Positions 21,210 through 29,312 of a DNA stretch of 64,000 nucleotides are shown here, piece after piece. The notes under the pieces were generated by a model that was given only the letters and a program-made list of their open reading frames with translations, was not told the origin of the DNA and did not search any database. The DNA is from Desulfovibrio inopinatus DSM 10711 (GTDB taxonomy: Bacteria; Desulfobacterota; Desulfovibrionia; Desulfovibrionales; Desulfovibrionaceae). The position numbers and the translations under genes are program-made. Numbering within the stretch: the stretch's first letter is position 1; every line of letters starts with the position of its first letter. The stretch covers positions 62,001 through 126,000 of the forward strand of contig NZ_AUBP01000025.1 in assembly GCF_000429305.1 (NCBI RefSeq). The letters run 5' to 3'.

Positions 21210-23531
21210 TTATGCAATGACCGGTTCTTTTGTTGCGACAGCCTTTCCAGAAAAGGTAAAGGTGAAAACCGCTGGCCCGTCCTTTTCATTGCGCTCGTCA
21301 TGAGGCGACGGAGCATTTTCAGCCAAATCAACAAGCACTTGTCCGCCTTTGCGTAATTCACCAAACAGCATCGCCTGTGCCAAAGGATCTTTGATCTCTT
21401 GTTGAATAACACGGGCAAGCGGTCGGGCTCCGTAATCCTGGTCATATCCAGCATCGGCAAGCCACTTGCGTGCTGCTTCTGTGCACTCGATGCTCACCTT
21501 CCGTTCGTGCACTTGATCGTTGAGCTCCAGGAGGAACTTGTCCACGATTTGTTCCATGACATTAAAATCAAGCGCTTTGAAGGAGACAGTACCGTCAAGA
21601 CGGTTCCGAAATTCCGGGCTAAACAAACGCTCAAGCGCTTTCAGACCGCGACCGGTCTTGTCTTCGGCTTTAACTCCTCCGAACCCGATGCTCTTTGAAG
21701 CCATTTCCCGGGCTCCAGCGTTGGTGGTCATCAACAAGATAACATGGTTGAAGTCGGCTTTTCGCCCATTGTTGTCGGTCAATGTCGCGTAGTCCATCAC
21801 CTGAAGCAAAATATTGAACATATCAGGGTGGGCTTTTTCGATTTCATCAAGCAACAATACACAGTACGGGTGCTTCCGGATGGCATCCGTCAACAAACCA
21901 CCCTGCTCGAATCCGACATATCCCGGAGGCGCGCCGATCAATCGAGCCACAGCGTGCTTCTCCATGTATTCACTCATGTCAAATCGTTGAAAATGGATAC
22001 CTAATACAGCGGCAAGTTGCTTGGACAACTCGGTTTTGCCCACACCGGTGGGCCCGGCCAACAAAAAGTTGCCTGTGGGTTTTCCTGCCTGCCGCAAACC
22101 GGCTCGGGATCGTTTGATGGCCTTGGAGAGCTGATCAATGGCATCATTTTGGCCATAAATAACATTTTTAAGTTCGTTTTCGAGATTTTCCAGTCGATTT
22201 TTATCCGAGGCAGAGATTCGTTGCGTCGGAATCTTGGCCATACTGGCCACGATTTTTTCGACATCGGCAACACCAATGCTATTCGAGGACGACCTATTCG
22301 AAAGTTGGTATCGTGCTCCAGCTTCATCAATGACATCAATCGCTTTGTCCGGTAAATAGCGATCGTTAATGTGCCGTGCAGAAAGTTCAGCAGCAGCCTT
22401 CAGCGCCGATACCGTATATTTCACGCCGTGATGATCTTCATAATAGGACTTCAAGCCCTTGAGAATTTCAACGGCTTGGTCCACCGTGGGTTCGGCAATT
22501 TCGATTTTTTGGAATCGACGAGATAACGCACGATCTTTCTCGAAATGATTTTTGTATTCTTCGTAAGTTGTCGATCCGATACACCGGAGTTTCCCTGAGG
22601 CCAGTACCGGTTTCAAAATATTGGATGCGTCCAACGTGCCCCCGCTCGTGGCACCTGCACCAATGATTGTGTGGATTTCATCGACAAAAAGAATGGCGCC
22701 ATCAATACCTTGCAACTCACCAATGACACCTTTCAAACGAGCTTCGAAGTCTCCACGGTATTTTGTACCCGCCAACAGGGCTCCCATATCGAGAGCAAAA
22801 ATCTGTGTTTCCAAGAAGGCATTTGGGACATTTTCTTCCGCTATACGAAGTGCCAACCCTTCAGCCATGGCTGTTTTGCCGACACCAGGATCTCCCACGA
22901 AAATGGGATTGTTTTTACGCCGGCGCATAAGTACCTGCACCGTTCGCTCAAGCTCGCCCTCACGGCCAATAAGTGGATCAATGTCACCAGCTTTGGCTTT
23001 TTCGACAAGATTAACCGTGAATTGTTCGAGCGGCGAACCGGACTTGGCCGAAGACGCTTCCGATCCTTTCTGATTCGTTTCGTTCTCCACTGCCCATCCA
23101 TCCTTGGTACTTCCATGAGAAATGAATTCAAGCACGTCGAGCCGGGTTACACCATGTGACTTGAGAAAATACACAGCATATGAATCTTCCTCGTCAAACA
23201 AAGCGGCAAGCACATCTCCAATTTCAACTTGCTCTTTTCCGGAAGACTGCATGTGCATGATCGCCCGCTGTAAAACCCGTTGAACGCCAAGAGTCTGCAC
23301 GACTTCCGTGGCAACGTTTTGCGGCATGACTTCCATGTGATCAATAAAAAAGCGTTCGAGTTGGTGCTTGAGGCGAACAACATTCGCACCGCAGTTCAAC
23401 AGCAGATCTTTGCCTTCATCCTCAAGCAGGATGGCGTACAAAAGATGCTCCAGAGTCAGGTACTCATGGTTGCGGCGCTTGACCTCCTTGACAGCCGTGG
23501 TCAGAACGCTTTCAAGCTTTTTACTCAGCAT
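21210..23531 (-). CDS. clpA: ATP-dependent Clp protease ATP-binding subunit ClpA
   Basis: AAA+ unfoldase that feeds substrates to ClpP, 773 aa. The N-terminal double Clp repeat (1-145) docks ClpS; D1 Walker A is GDPGVGKTAMAEG with Walker B AILFVDEIH; D2 Walker A is GPTGVGKTELSKQ with Walker B VLLLDEIEKAHPD; SKSIGFGG provides the I-G-F loop that binds ClpP. The ATG follows the clpS TAA with no gap and uses a GAGGT site inside the clpS 3' end. clpP is not in this window. Confidence 0.98.
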   Translation of the reverse strand: MLSKKLESVLTTAVKEVKRRNHEYLTLEHLLYAILLEDEGKDLLLNCGANVVRLKHQLERFFIDHMEVMPQNVATEVVQTLGVQRVLQRAIMHMQSSGKEQVEIGDVLAALFDEEDSYAVYFLKSHGVTRLDVLEFISHGSTKDGWAVENETNQKGSEASSAKSGSPLEQFTVNLVEKAKAGDIDPLIGREGELERTVQVLMRRRKNNPIFVGDPGVGKTAMAEGLALRIAEENVPNAFLETQIFALDMGALLAGTKYRGDFEARLKGVIGELQGIDGAILFVDEIHTIIGAGATSGGTLDASNILKPVLASGKLRCIGSTTYEEYKNHFEKDRALSRRFQKIEIAEPTVDQAVEILKGLKSYYEDHHGVKYTVSALKAAAELSARHINDRYLPDKAIDVIDEAGARYQLSNRSSSNSIGVADVEKIVASMAKIPTQRISASDKNRLENLENELKNVIYGQNDAIDQLSKAIKRSRAGLRQAGKPTGNFLLAGPTGVGKTELSKQLAAVLGIHFQRFDMSEYMEKHAVARLIGAPPGYVGFEQGGLLTDAIRKHPYCVLLLDEIEKAHPDMFNILLQVMDYATLTDNNGRKADFNHVILLMTTNAGAREMASKSIGFGGVKAEDKTGRGLKALERLFSPEFRNRLDGTVSFKALDFNVMEQIVDKFLLELNDQVHERKVSIECTEAARKWLADAGYDQDYGARPLARVIQQEIKDPLAQAMLFGELRKGGQVLVDLAENAPSPHDERNEKDGPAVFTFTFSGKAVATKEPVIA

Positions 23532-23846
23532 TTATACCTCTTCCATACTGCATTTTAGGGGATACCCATTGCTCTGGGCAAGATCACGCACCATGGCAAC
23601 TTTTGTCTCGGCAACTTCTTGTGTATATATTCCGCACACCCCAACGCCATTATTGTGTACGTTCAACATAATCTGTGTCGCTTCGCGCTCGCTTTTACGA
23701 AAGACCTGCACAAGAACTCGCACGACAAATTCCATGGTCGTGTAATCGTCGTTATGGAGGAGCACTTTGTATTGCTTGGGTTCACGCACCTCGTCGCGGA
23801 CGTCTGTGGTGGACTCAAGACCATCATCAAAAAAGGGCTCGCTCAT
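23532..23846 (-). CDS. clpS: ClpS adaptor (N-recognin)
   Basis: Adaptor that binds N-terminal Leu, Phe, Tyr or Trp and hands proteins to ClpAP. 104 aa: a flexible acidic N-terminus, then the core from KQYKVLLHNDDYTTMEFVVRV, whose N-D-D-Y-T-x-M-E-F residues form the N-degron pocket and gate, and the ClpA-contacting end. GGAGGAAGA precedes the ATG. First gene of clpS-clpA-aat. Confidence 0.97.
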   Translation of the reverse strand: MSEPFFDDGLESTTDVRDEVREPKQYKVLLHNDDYTTMEFVVRVLVQVFRKSEREATQIMLNVHNNGVGVCGIYTQEVAETKVAMVRDLAQSNGYPLKCSMEEV

Positions 23847-24039
23847 TCTTCCTCCCGATCATATCCCGACATGAATTGCTCGCGCCTCGTATCGAGATGT
23901 CGGTATCAATTACAAATAATAACGGATCGAGGCCTGTCGAGACCTCGGGAGTACTTTCAGCCAGAGCCGAGCATATCCCGATGTTTCTTCACTGCCACTA
24001 TAAATAATGAAAAAAGAGACTGGGGACAACCTTGGCCCT

Positions 24040-24657
24040 TCAGATTTTCCTACCAACATCCTTGTTGTTGTCAGAAAGAGATGCAATCAGGCGAGAACGT
24101 TCTGGTTCGGAAAAGACAAAATTATCATCAGGGGGTAGGCCTTGGGCCTGTCGAAAGGCACAATTGAGCTGGTGATAGTTCTCTGTCAATATATCAGAAT
24201 CAGCCAAGCCGAGCGCGGTTGCCGTTTTTTCAATAGTATCGGCATCCCCTTCAAATTCAATGTAGTTGCCAAAAACAAGATGATCCAAACAGGCAACGGT
24301 TCCTTCAGCAATCAACCAAGTCTCCCGAATTTTTTCGTAACGCAATGACTCAATAAATCCAAGATGATGGAAAATCATTTTTATGATTTCGTAGTCTTCA
24401 ACAACTGTTTCCAACTCTTCCATAACTTTAAAATGATCGCTGCTCATTGAAGACGGGAGTTTGAGAGTAATGCGCGCTTGATCATCCTGACGCACACGTA
24501 ACAACATATTTGAGGTACACAAACGACGATCCGGTGTATCGTAAACAATGTTCTCCTCAAACATGCGTGAATGCATTACAGCACCCAAAGCACGCAATCC
24601 TTTTCGAATTGTTGAAAACCCGGGAATGCAATACTTTCGTTCAATTTCAAGATGCAT
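24040..24657 (-). CDS. CYTH domain protein (class IV adenylate cyclase / triphosphatase-like)
   Basis: The CYTH fold hydrolyses or cyclises triphosphates (thiamine triphosphate, inorganic triphosphate, ATP to cAMP). 205 aa. The signature E-x-E-x-K is present as HLEIERKY at the N-terminus, then YDTPDRRL, MLLRVRQDD and ARITLK supply the alternating basic residues of the tunnel, and EFEGD gives a late acidic pair. ATG 24657 has a GAGTG site upstream; a TTG four codons earlier is less likely. It follows cheB by 36 nt on the same strand and could be co-transcribed. Which reaction it catalyses cannot be read from the sequence. Confidence 0.88.
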   Translation of the reverse strand: MHLEIERKYCIPGFSTIRKGLRALGAVMHSRMFEENIVYDTPDRRLCTSNMLLRVRQDDQARITLKLPSSMSSDHFKVMEELETVVEDYEIIKMIFHHLGFIESLRYEKIRETWLIAEGTVACLDHLVFGNYIEFEGDADTIEKTATALGLADSDILTENYHQLNCAFRQAQGLPPDDNFVFSEPERSRLIASLSDNNKDVGRKI

Positions 24658-24693
24658 ATTGTCACTCAATCTTTATATTTCCAGCAAGCGTCT

Positions 24694-25764
24694 TCACGAG
24701 CAGGATCGTACGACTTCATGAGCGATTGCCTCAAGAGGTAGCACTCTATCCACACCGCCAAGTTTAATGGCTTCTTGTGGCATTCCAAAAACCACACTCG
24801 TGGCTTCATCCTGGGCAATAGTATAGGCTCCGACATCTTTCAGTTCTTTCATTCCGGTCGCGCCGTCGTCTCCCATGCCTGTCATGATAACACCGACAGC
24901 GTTCTTTCCTGCGTAGCGAGCCGCCGAACGAAACAGTACATCAACACTGGGTCGATGTCGCCTGACAAGAGGTCCGTCCTTGATTTCAGTATAATATCGC
25001 GCCCCGCTCCGTTTCAAAAGCATATGCTTATTACCGGGAGCGATGAGTGCCTGGCCGCGCAAAACCGTATCATTATCAACCGCTTCCTTGACCGTTATGC
25101 GACAAATTCCGTTAAGCCGCTTGGCAAATGCGGCCGTAAAATGTTCAGGCATATGCTGTACGATCGCAATACCTGGACAGTCCTGGGGCAACGCTTCAAG
25201 AAAAACACGCAACGCTTCAGTACCGCCTGTGGACGCGCCAACGACAACAACCTTCTCTGTTGTCTGAAACATCGCTTTGCCCTTAGGACCCGGCAAAACC
25301 GCGTCGGCGGATAACTTGGGTTGCACTTTGAGTTGCGTCGTAGTGATTTTTTTTACCCGGGCCCGTGCGGCCGCTTTCACCGCATCGCAAACACGAATTC
25401 GTGCTTCTTCGAGAAACTGCTTCGTGCCAATTTTCGGTTTAAGAATAATATCGACGGCACCGAACTCGAGAGCCCGCAAAGTTGTTTCCGATCCCGATTC
25501 CGTGAGCGTCGAACAAATAACAACGGGAATCGGATGCTGCGTCATAAGTTTTTTTAAAAACGTCAACCCATCCATTCTGGGCATTTCAATATCGAGTGTA
25601 ATGACGTCAGGAACTGTTGTTTCAAGCTTTTTAGCTGCTGCATAGGGATCGGCAGCAGCACCGACAACTTCTATGGTAGGATCAGAATCCAGAATTTCCG
25701 TCAATGTTTGGCGAACGAGCGCTGAATCATCGACAACAAGCACTTTGATGGTGTTTGCTGACAT
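24694..25764 (-). CDS. cheB: Chemotaxis response regulator protein-glutamate methylesterase CheB
   Basis: Removes methyl groups from chemoreceptors and deamidates Gln, resetting sensitivity after CheA phosphorylation. 356 aa. The receiver domain (1-125) has acidic VVDDSA and the phospho-acceptor Asp in [13 protein letters not shown]; the catalytic domain (about 165-356) has the Ser-His-Asp triad in [21 protein letters not shown] and [11 protein letters not shown]. It is downstream of cheW with a 163-nt gap, so it may have a secondary promoter. No cheR methyltransferase is present in the window. Confidence 0.97.
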   Translation of the reverse strand: MSANTIKVLVVDDSALVRQTLTEILDSDPTIEVVGAAADPYAAAKKLETTVPDVITLDIEMPRMDGLTFLKKLMTQHPIPVVICSTLTESGSETTLRALEFGAVDIILKPKIGTKQFLEEARIRVCDAVKAAARARVKKITTTQLKVQPKLSADAVLPGPKGKAMFQTTEKVVVVGASTGGTEALRVFLEALPQDCPGIAIVQHMPEHFTAAFAKRLNGICRITVKEAVDNDTVLRGQALIAPGNKHMLLKRSGARYYTEIKDGPLVRRHRPSVDVLFRSAARYAGKNAVGVIMTGMGDDGATGMKELKDVGAYTIAQDEATSVVFGMPQEAIKLGGVDRVLPLEAIAHEVVRSCS

Positions 25765-25927
25765 TTTGTTTCCTTTATCGAGCTGTTAGAGAAAGCATCA
25801 CCTACCTCGTTGCTTTGAAAAAAACAAATATTTGCATAAAGAACAAAAAGCATCGTTTTGCTTTTTTTCCTGCAACGTCCATTCGTACGTCCCCTCCACG
25901 ACCGCCGTTGTATGACGGCAAGCGAGC

Positions 25928-26452
25928 TTATACAGAAACTTCAACAGCGTGTTCAGCCGTGTCTTCCTGCAAACCGCCCACTTGAGAAAACGCAGACAGT
26001 TCTTCAGCAGAAAAAACTTTATCAATATCAAGAATGATAATGAACTGATCCCCACTTTTTCCCATTCCACGAATAAAATCAGCTTTGACACGGGTTCCCA
26101 TGCGAGGCGGAGGATCAATACTTCCCGGCTCCATCTCATAGACTTCCTGGACCGAATCAGCCAAGGCCCCGAGAATGGTACGTTCACCATCAAGCTCTAC
26201 CTCAACGATGATAATACAGGTATTTACTGTGCGTTGCGTTTCTCCCATGCCAAATTTCATACGAAGATCGACAACCGGCACAGCCCGACCACGCAAATTA
26301 ATAACTCCTCGAATGAATTCGGGTGTCCGAGGCACCTTGGTAATGTTCGTCAACTCAAGAACTTCGCGAACCGAACCAATATTCAATGCGAATTGTTCGC
26401 GTTCCAAAGTAAACGTCAGATATTGATTGTCATTGAAAGAAGATTCGGTCAT
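25928..26452 (-). CDS. cheW: Chemotaxis coupling protein CheW
   Basis: Scaffold linking receptors to CheA at the inner membrane. 174 aa with one CheW-like SH3-type double barrel: YLTFTLEREQFALNIGSVREVL at the start and the conserved VPRTPEFIRGVINLRGRAVPVVDLR in the middle. It overlaps the cheA stop by 4 nt (ATGA), with a GGAG site in the cheA 3' end 7-8 nt upstream, so CheA and CheW are made together. Confidence 0.97.
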   Translation of the reverse strand: MTESSFNDNQYLTFTLEREQFALNIGSVREVLELTNITKVPRTPEFIRGVINLRGRAVPVVDLRMKFGMGETQRTVNTCIIIVEVELDGERTILGALADSVQEVYEMEPGSIDPPPRMGTRVKADFIRGMGKSGDQFIIILDIDKVFSAEELSAFSQVGGLQEDTAEHAVEVSV

Positions 26453-28575
26453 GTCGTGCTCCTTGCGTAGTCGTGTTCGGTCGAAGTCGCCGATCGGATT
26501 AAGTTGGGAACGTCGACGATAAGAGCCAGAGTACCGTCGCCTTGAATTGTTGCGCCGGAAAGACCTGCAATATCGTGATATAATCTTCCAAGGCTTTTAA
26601 TGACAGTCTGGTGTTCACCGACAACATGGTCCACGACGATGCCGGTCCGTACCCCATGAACATTTGAAATAACAATTTGTTCTATAGGCGGTGCCATCCC
26701 TGCAATATTGAACCAATCACGCAAACGAATGTATGGAACAATTTCCCCACGTAAATTTATGAATTGACGCCCATCAATGGATTTCTCGTTATGTTCCAGC
26801 TCAACACACTCTTCCACATCAGACAGAGGAAGAACATAATACTCTCCCCCAGTCTCGGTTTGCAATCCATTTATAATGGCCAATGTCAAAGGAAGACGGA
26901 TTGTGATTGCCGTTCCTTCACCTTTTGTACTCTCAATTTCAACAGCGCCGCGTAATCCATCGATGCTTCGCTTAACAACATCCATACCAACACCACGGCC
27001 CGAAACACTCGTTACAGTTTCAGCCGTCGAAAACCCCGGCATAAAAACAAGATGAAAGCACTCCTGATCGCTTAATTCCGTATCCGCGGCTATCAGCCCT
27101 TTTGCAATAGCCTTTTGCCGCAATACGTGGGGATCCATGCCTTTACCGTCATCACGAATGGTAATGCTGACATCTCCCCCTGAGTGTTCTGCACTCAATA
27201 CGACATGCCCAACGGACGATTTGCCTGCTTCTTTCCGGTCTTCGGGAGGTTCAACGCCATGATCAATGCTGTTCCGAAGTAAGTGAACCAACGGATCAAC
27301 AAGTCGTTCAATGACAGTTTTATCAAGTTCGGTTTCTGCACCAAAAGTTTCAAGCTCAATTTCTTTTCCCAATTCTGCAGACAAATCACGAACAAGGCGT
27401 CTGAAACGGTTAAAAGTCGTACCAATAGGCAACATGCGAATATCGAGCGTGGAATCGCGAAGTTCATCGCTGAGACGATCGAGTTGCTCAGACAATCCCT
27501 TCATAAGGGGATCCCTCTTGGCCGTAGCCGCCTGCCGAATTTGGGATTGAACAATAACGAGTTCACCGACAAGGTCGACAAGTTTGTCCAATTTGTCCGC
27601 CGCAACACGGATACTTGAAGCAGCATCGGATTCTCGGTCACGCTGTCGACCAGGTGACGCGGAACGTAATGTATTTTGTTCTGCTAAAGCAGACTGTACA
27701 ACTTGCGGAGACACCAAACCGGCTTCGGTTAAGAGATCGCCGAGGCGTTTCTGACTTTGAAGAACACGCTTCAAGGTTTCGACATCAATATCGCCTCGTT
27801 CAATAAGAATTTCTCCGAGTTTTTTGTATGTCGATCGTTCTTCGAATTCATCTGCGCGAACGAGAAGCTCAATACTAATATCGCAGTCGTCCTCAATAAA
27901 GAGAAAGACTCCTTTAATGTCATCCGGGGAAAGCGGAGAAGCCAAAATAAGATCCCACCATACATAGCAAAATTCTTCCGTTATGGATTCCAAATCAGGA
28001 ATTGCGTCAACGTTGCTAAAAATCTGAGGGATGCCATTTTCAACTAATTCTTCAATATACGACAGAGGGTTGCTCCCAAACGTCAGTATATTGGGGTTGG
28101 GGCGGAATCGGATACGATATGTATAAATATTTTCTGCGGTTATACTGGCTGGAGGGATATCAGCGGGCTCTTCGTTGAGCTCTTCGTCTTTCGCTGTTCC
28201 TTCTTCGCGAAATGCATGAAATTGACTGACGATCTCTTTGCCGCGCTGATCATAGGCCGCGGCAGGGTCTTCAAGAAGCCATTTAATATAGTCTTTCGCG
28301 GAAAGGCTGACATCAAGAAGCTTGCTGGTAACAGGCAATAACCCATTGCGAACATCATCAAACACAGTTTCAACATCATGGGTGAATGACGCAATGTCGT
28401 CAAAACCGAACATCGCTCCCGAACCCTTGATGGTGTGCATGGCACGAAAGACGCGATTGATAAGGTCGTTATTACCTGGATCGTCTTCCAGTTCCAGTAA
28501 ACCGTTTTCTAATTCGATAAGAAGCTCAGCTGCTTCCTCTTTGAACGTTTCTCTGTAGAAATCGTCATTGGACAT
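26449..28575 (-). CDS. cheA: Chemotaxis histidine kinase CheA with an MshEN-like insert
   Basis: Phosphorylates CheY and CheB in response to receptors. 708 aa. P1/HPt has His 47 in MHTIKGSGAMFGF. Residues 148-240 form a regulator-binding-like domain. Residues 251-300 are two back-to-back 24-residue motifs of the type L-G-x-x-L-x-x-x-G-x-(I/V)-x(4)-(L/V)-x(3)-L-x-x-Q, the pattern of MshEN / type II secretion ATPase N-domains. Then come the P3 dimerisation helix (about 320-390), the P4 ATPase with N box HLLRNSIDHG and DDGKGMD and GRGVGMDVV, and a P5 CheW-like domain at the end. GGAGG lies 7 nt before the ATG. Confidence 0.95.
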   Translation of the reverse strand: MSNDDFYRETFKEEAAELLIELENGLLELEDDPGNNDLINRVFRAMHTIKGSGAMFGFDDIASFTHDVETVFDDVRNGLLPVTSKLLDVSLSAKDYIKWLLEDPAAAYDQRGKEIVSQFHAFREEGTAKDEELNEEPADIPPASITAENIYTYRIRFRPNPNILTFGSNPLSYIEELVENGIPQIFSNVDAIPDLESITEEFCYVWWDLILASPLSPDDIKGVFLFIEDDCDISIELLVRADEFEERSTYKKLGEILIERGDIDVETLKRVLQSQKRLGDLLTEAGLVSPQVVQSALAEQNTLRSASPGRQRDRESDAASSIRVAADKLDKLVDLVGELVIVQSQIRQAATAKRDPLMKGLSEQLDRLSDELRDSTLDIRMLPIGTTFNRFRRLVRDLSAELGKEIELETFGAETELDKTVIERLVDPLVHLLRNSIDHGVEPPEDRKEAGKSSVGHVVLSAEHSGGDVSITIRDDGKGMDPHVLRQKAIAKGLIAADTELSDQECFHLVFMPGFSTAETVTSVSGRGVGMDVVKRSIDGLRGAVEIESTKGEGTAITIRLPLTLAIINGLQTETGGEYYVLPLSDVEECVELEHNEKSIDGRQFINLRGEIVPYIRLRDWFNIAGMAPPIEQIVISNVHGVRTGIVVDHVVGEHQTVIKSLGRLYHDIAGLSGATIQGDGTLALIVDVPNLIRSATSTEHDYARSTT

Positions 28576-28694
28576 GCAGCCGCCTCCTTCATATCCGCCC
28601 GTATCCAGGATAATAGCCTCGGACGTCGGTGGGTTAGAAACGCAGACAAATCAACTTGGGAGAACAGAAGCCTCTTTCGTCGACCCAAATTTCT

Positions 28695-29057
28695 TTACCG
28701 AAGAACTTTTTTCACAACCGCCAGAAGCTGTTCTGGTTTGAATGGTTTGACGATCCACCCGGTCGCACCGGCTGTTTTTCCCTCTTGCTTTTTCCCGGCT
28801 TGCGATTCCGTGGTCAGCATGATGATGGGAACAAACTTATAGGCAGCCATGCCTCGAATTTCTTTAATGAGCGAAATCCCATCCATATTCGGCATATTCA
28901 GGTCAGTAATGACCATGGATACCGTTCCTTTGAGCTTTCCCAAAGCATCTTTCCCATCAGATGCTTCAATAACATCATATCCTTCTTTTTGCAGTGTCAT
29001 TTTTACCATTTGTCTGACACTTGCAGAATCATCAACAGTCATAATGGTTTTTGTCAT
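28695..29057 (-). CDS. cheY: CheY-type single-domain response regulator
   Basis: 120-aa receiver with nothing attached: acidic pair in TVDDSASVRQMV, phospho-acceptor Asp 52 in MVITDLNMPNMDG, the switch Thr in IIMLTTES and the Lys in WIVKPFKPEQ. Its place directly upstream of cheA marks it as the likely CheA-phosphorylated motor or output regulator; I infer the CheY role from this. It is followed by cheA after 119 nt and preceded by the CheZ-like/MCP-like gene after 255 nt. Confidence 0.93.
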   Translation of the reverse strand: MTKTIMTVDDSASVRQMVKMTLQKEGYDVIEASDGKDALGKLKGTVSMVITDLNMPNMDGISLIKEIRGMAAYKFVPIIMLTTESQAGKKQEGKTAGATGWIVKPFKPEQLLAVVKKVLR

Positions 29058-29312
29058 TGCTCCACAACTCCTATCGTCATGACACGCTTTGTTTTCTGAT
29101 TTTCACAGTGTTTCTGTTAGAGCAACAAACGTGACACCTCTACATTATCTTCAATGCCAACCCGTATCACATATGTCTCGAAACCGTGAATACAATTTAC
29201 CACCTTGAGATTGAGAGTAGGAATCGTACAAAAGAAGTGATTTGTTCAATGATATAAACCGGTCTTCGTCAGATTGCAATCGCGAGGTGGTATTTTTTAT
29301 GTCATAAAGGGA

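Noticed and set aside
23847-24039. Several short inverted repeats between clpS and the CYTH gene.
   Set aside because: They are GC-rich, interrupted and without a U tract, so I could not decide between a terminator and a chance structure.
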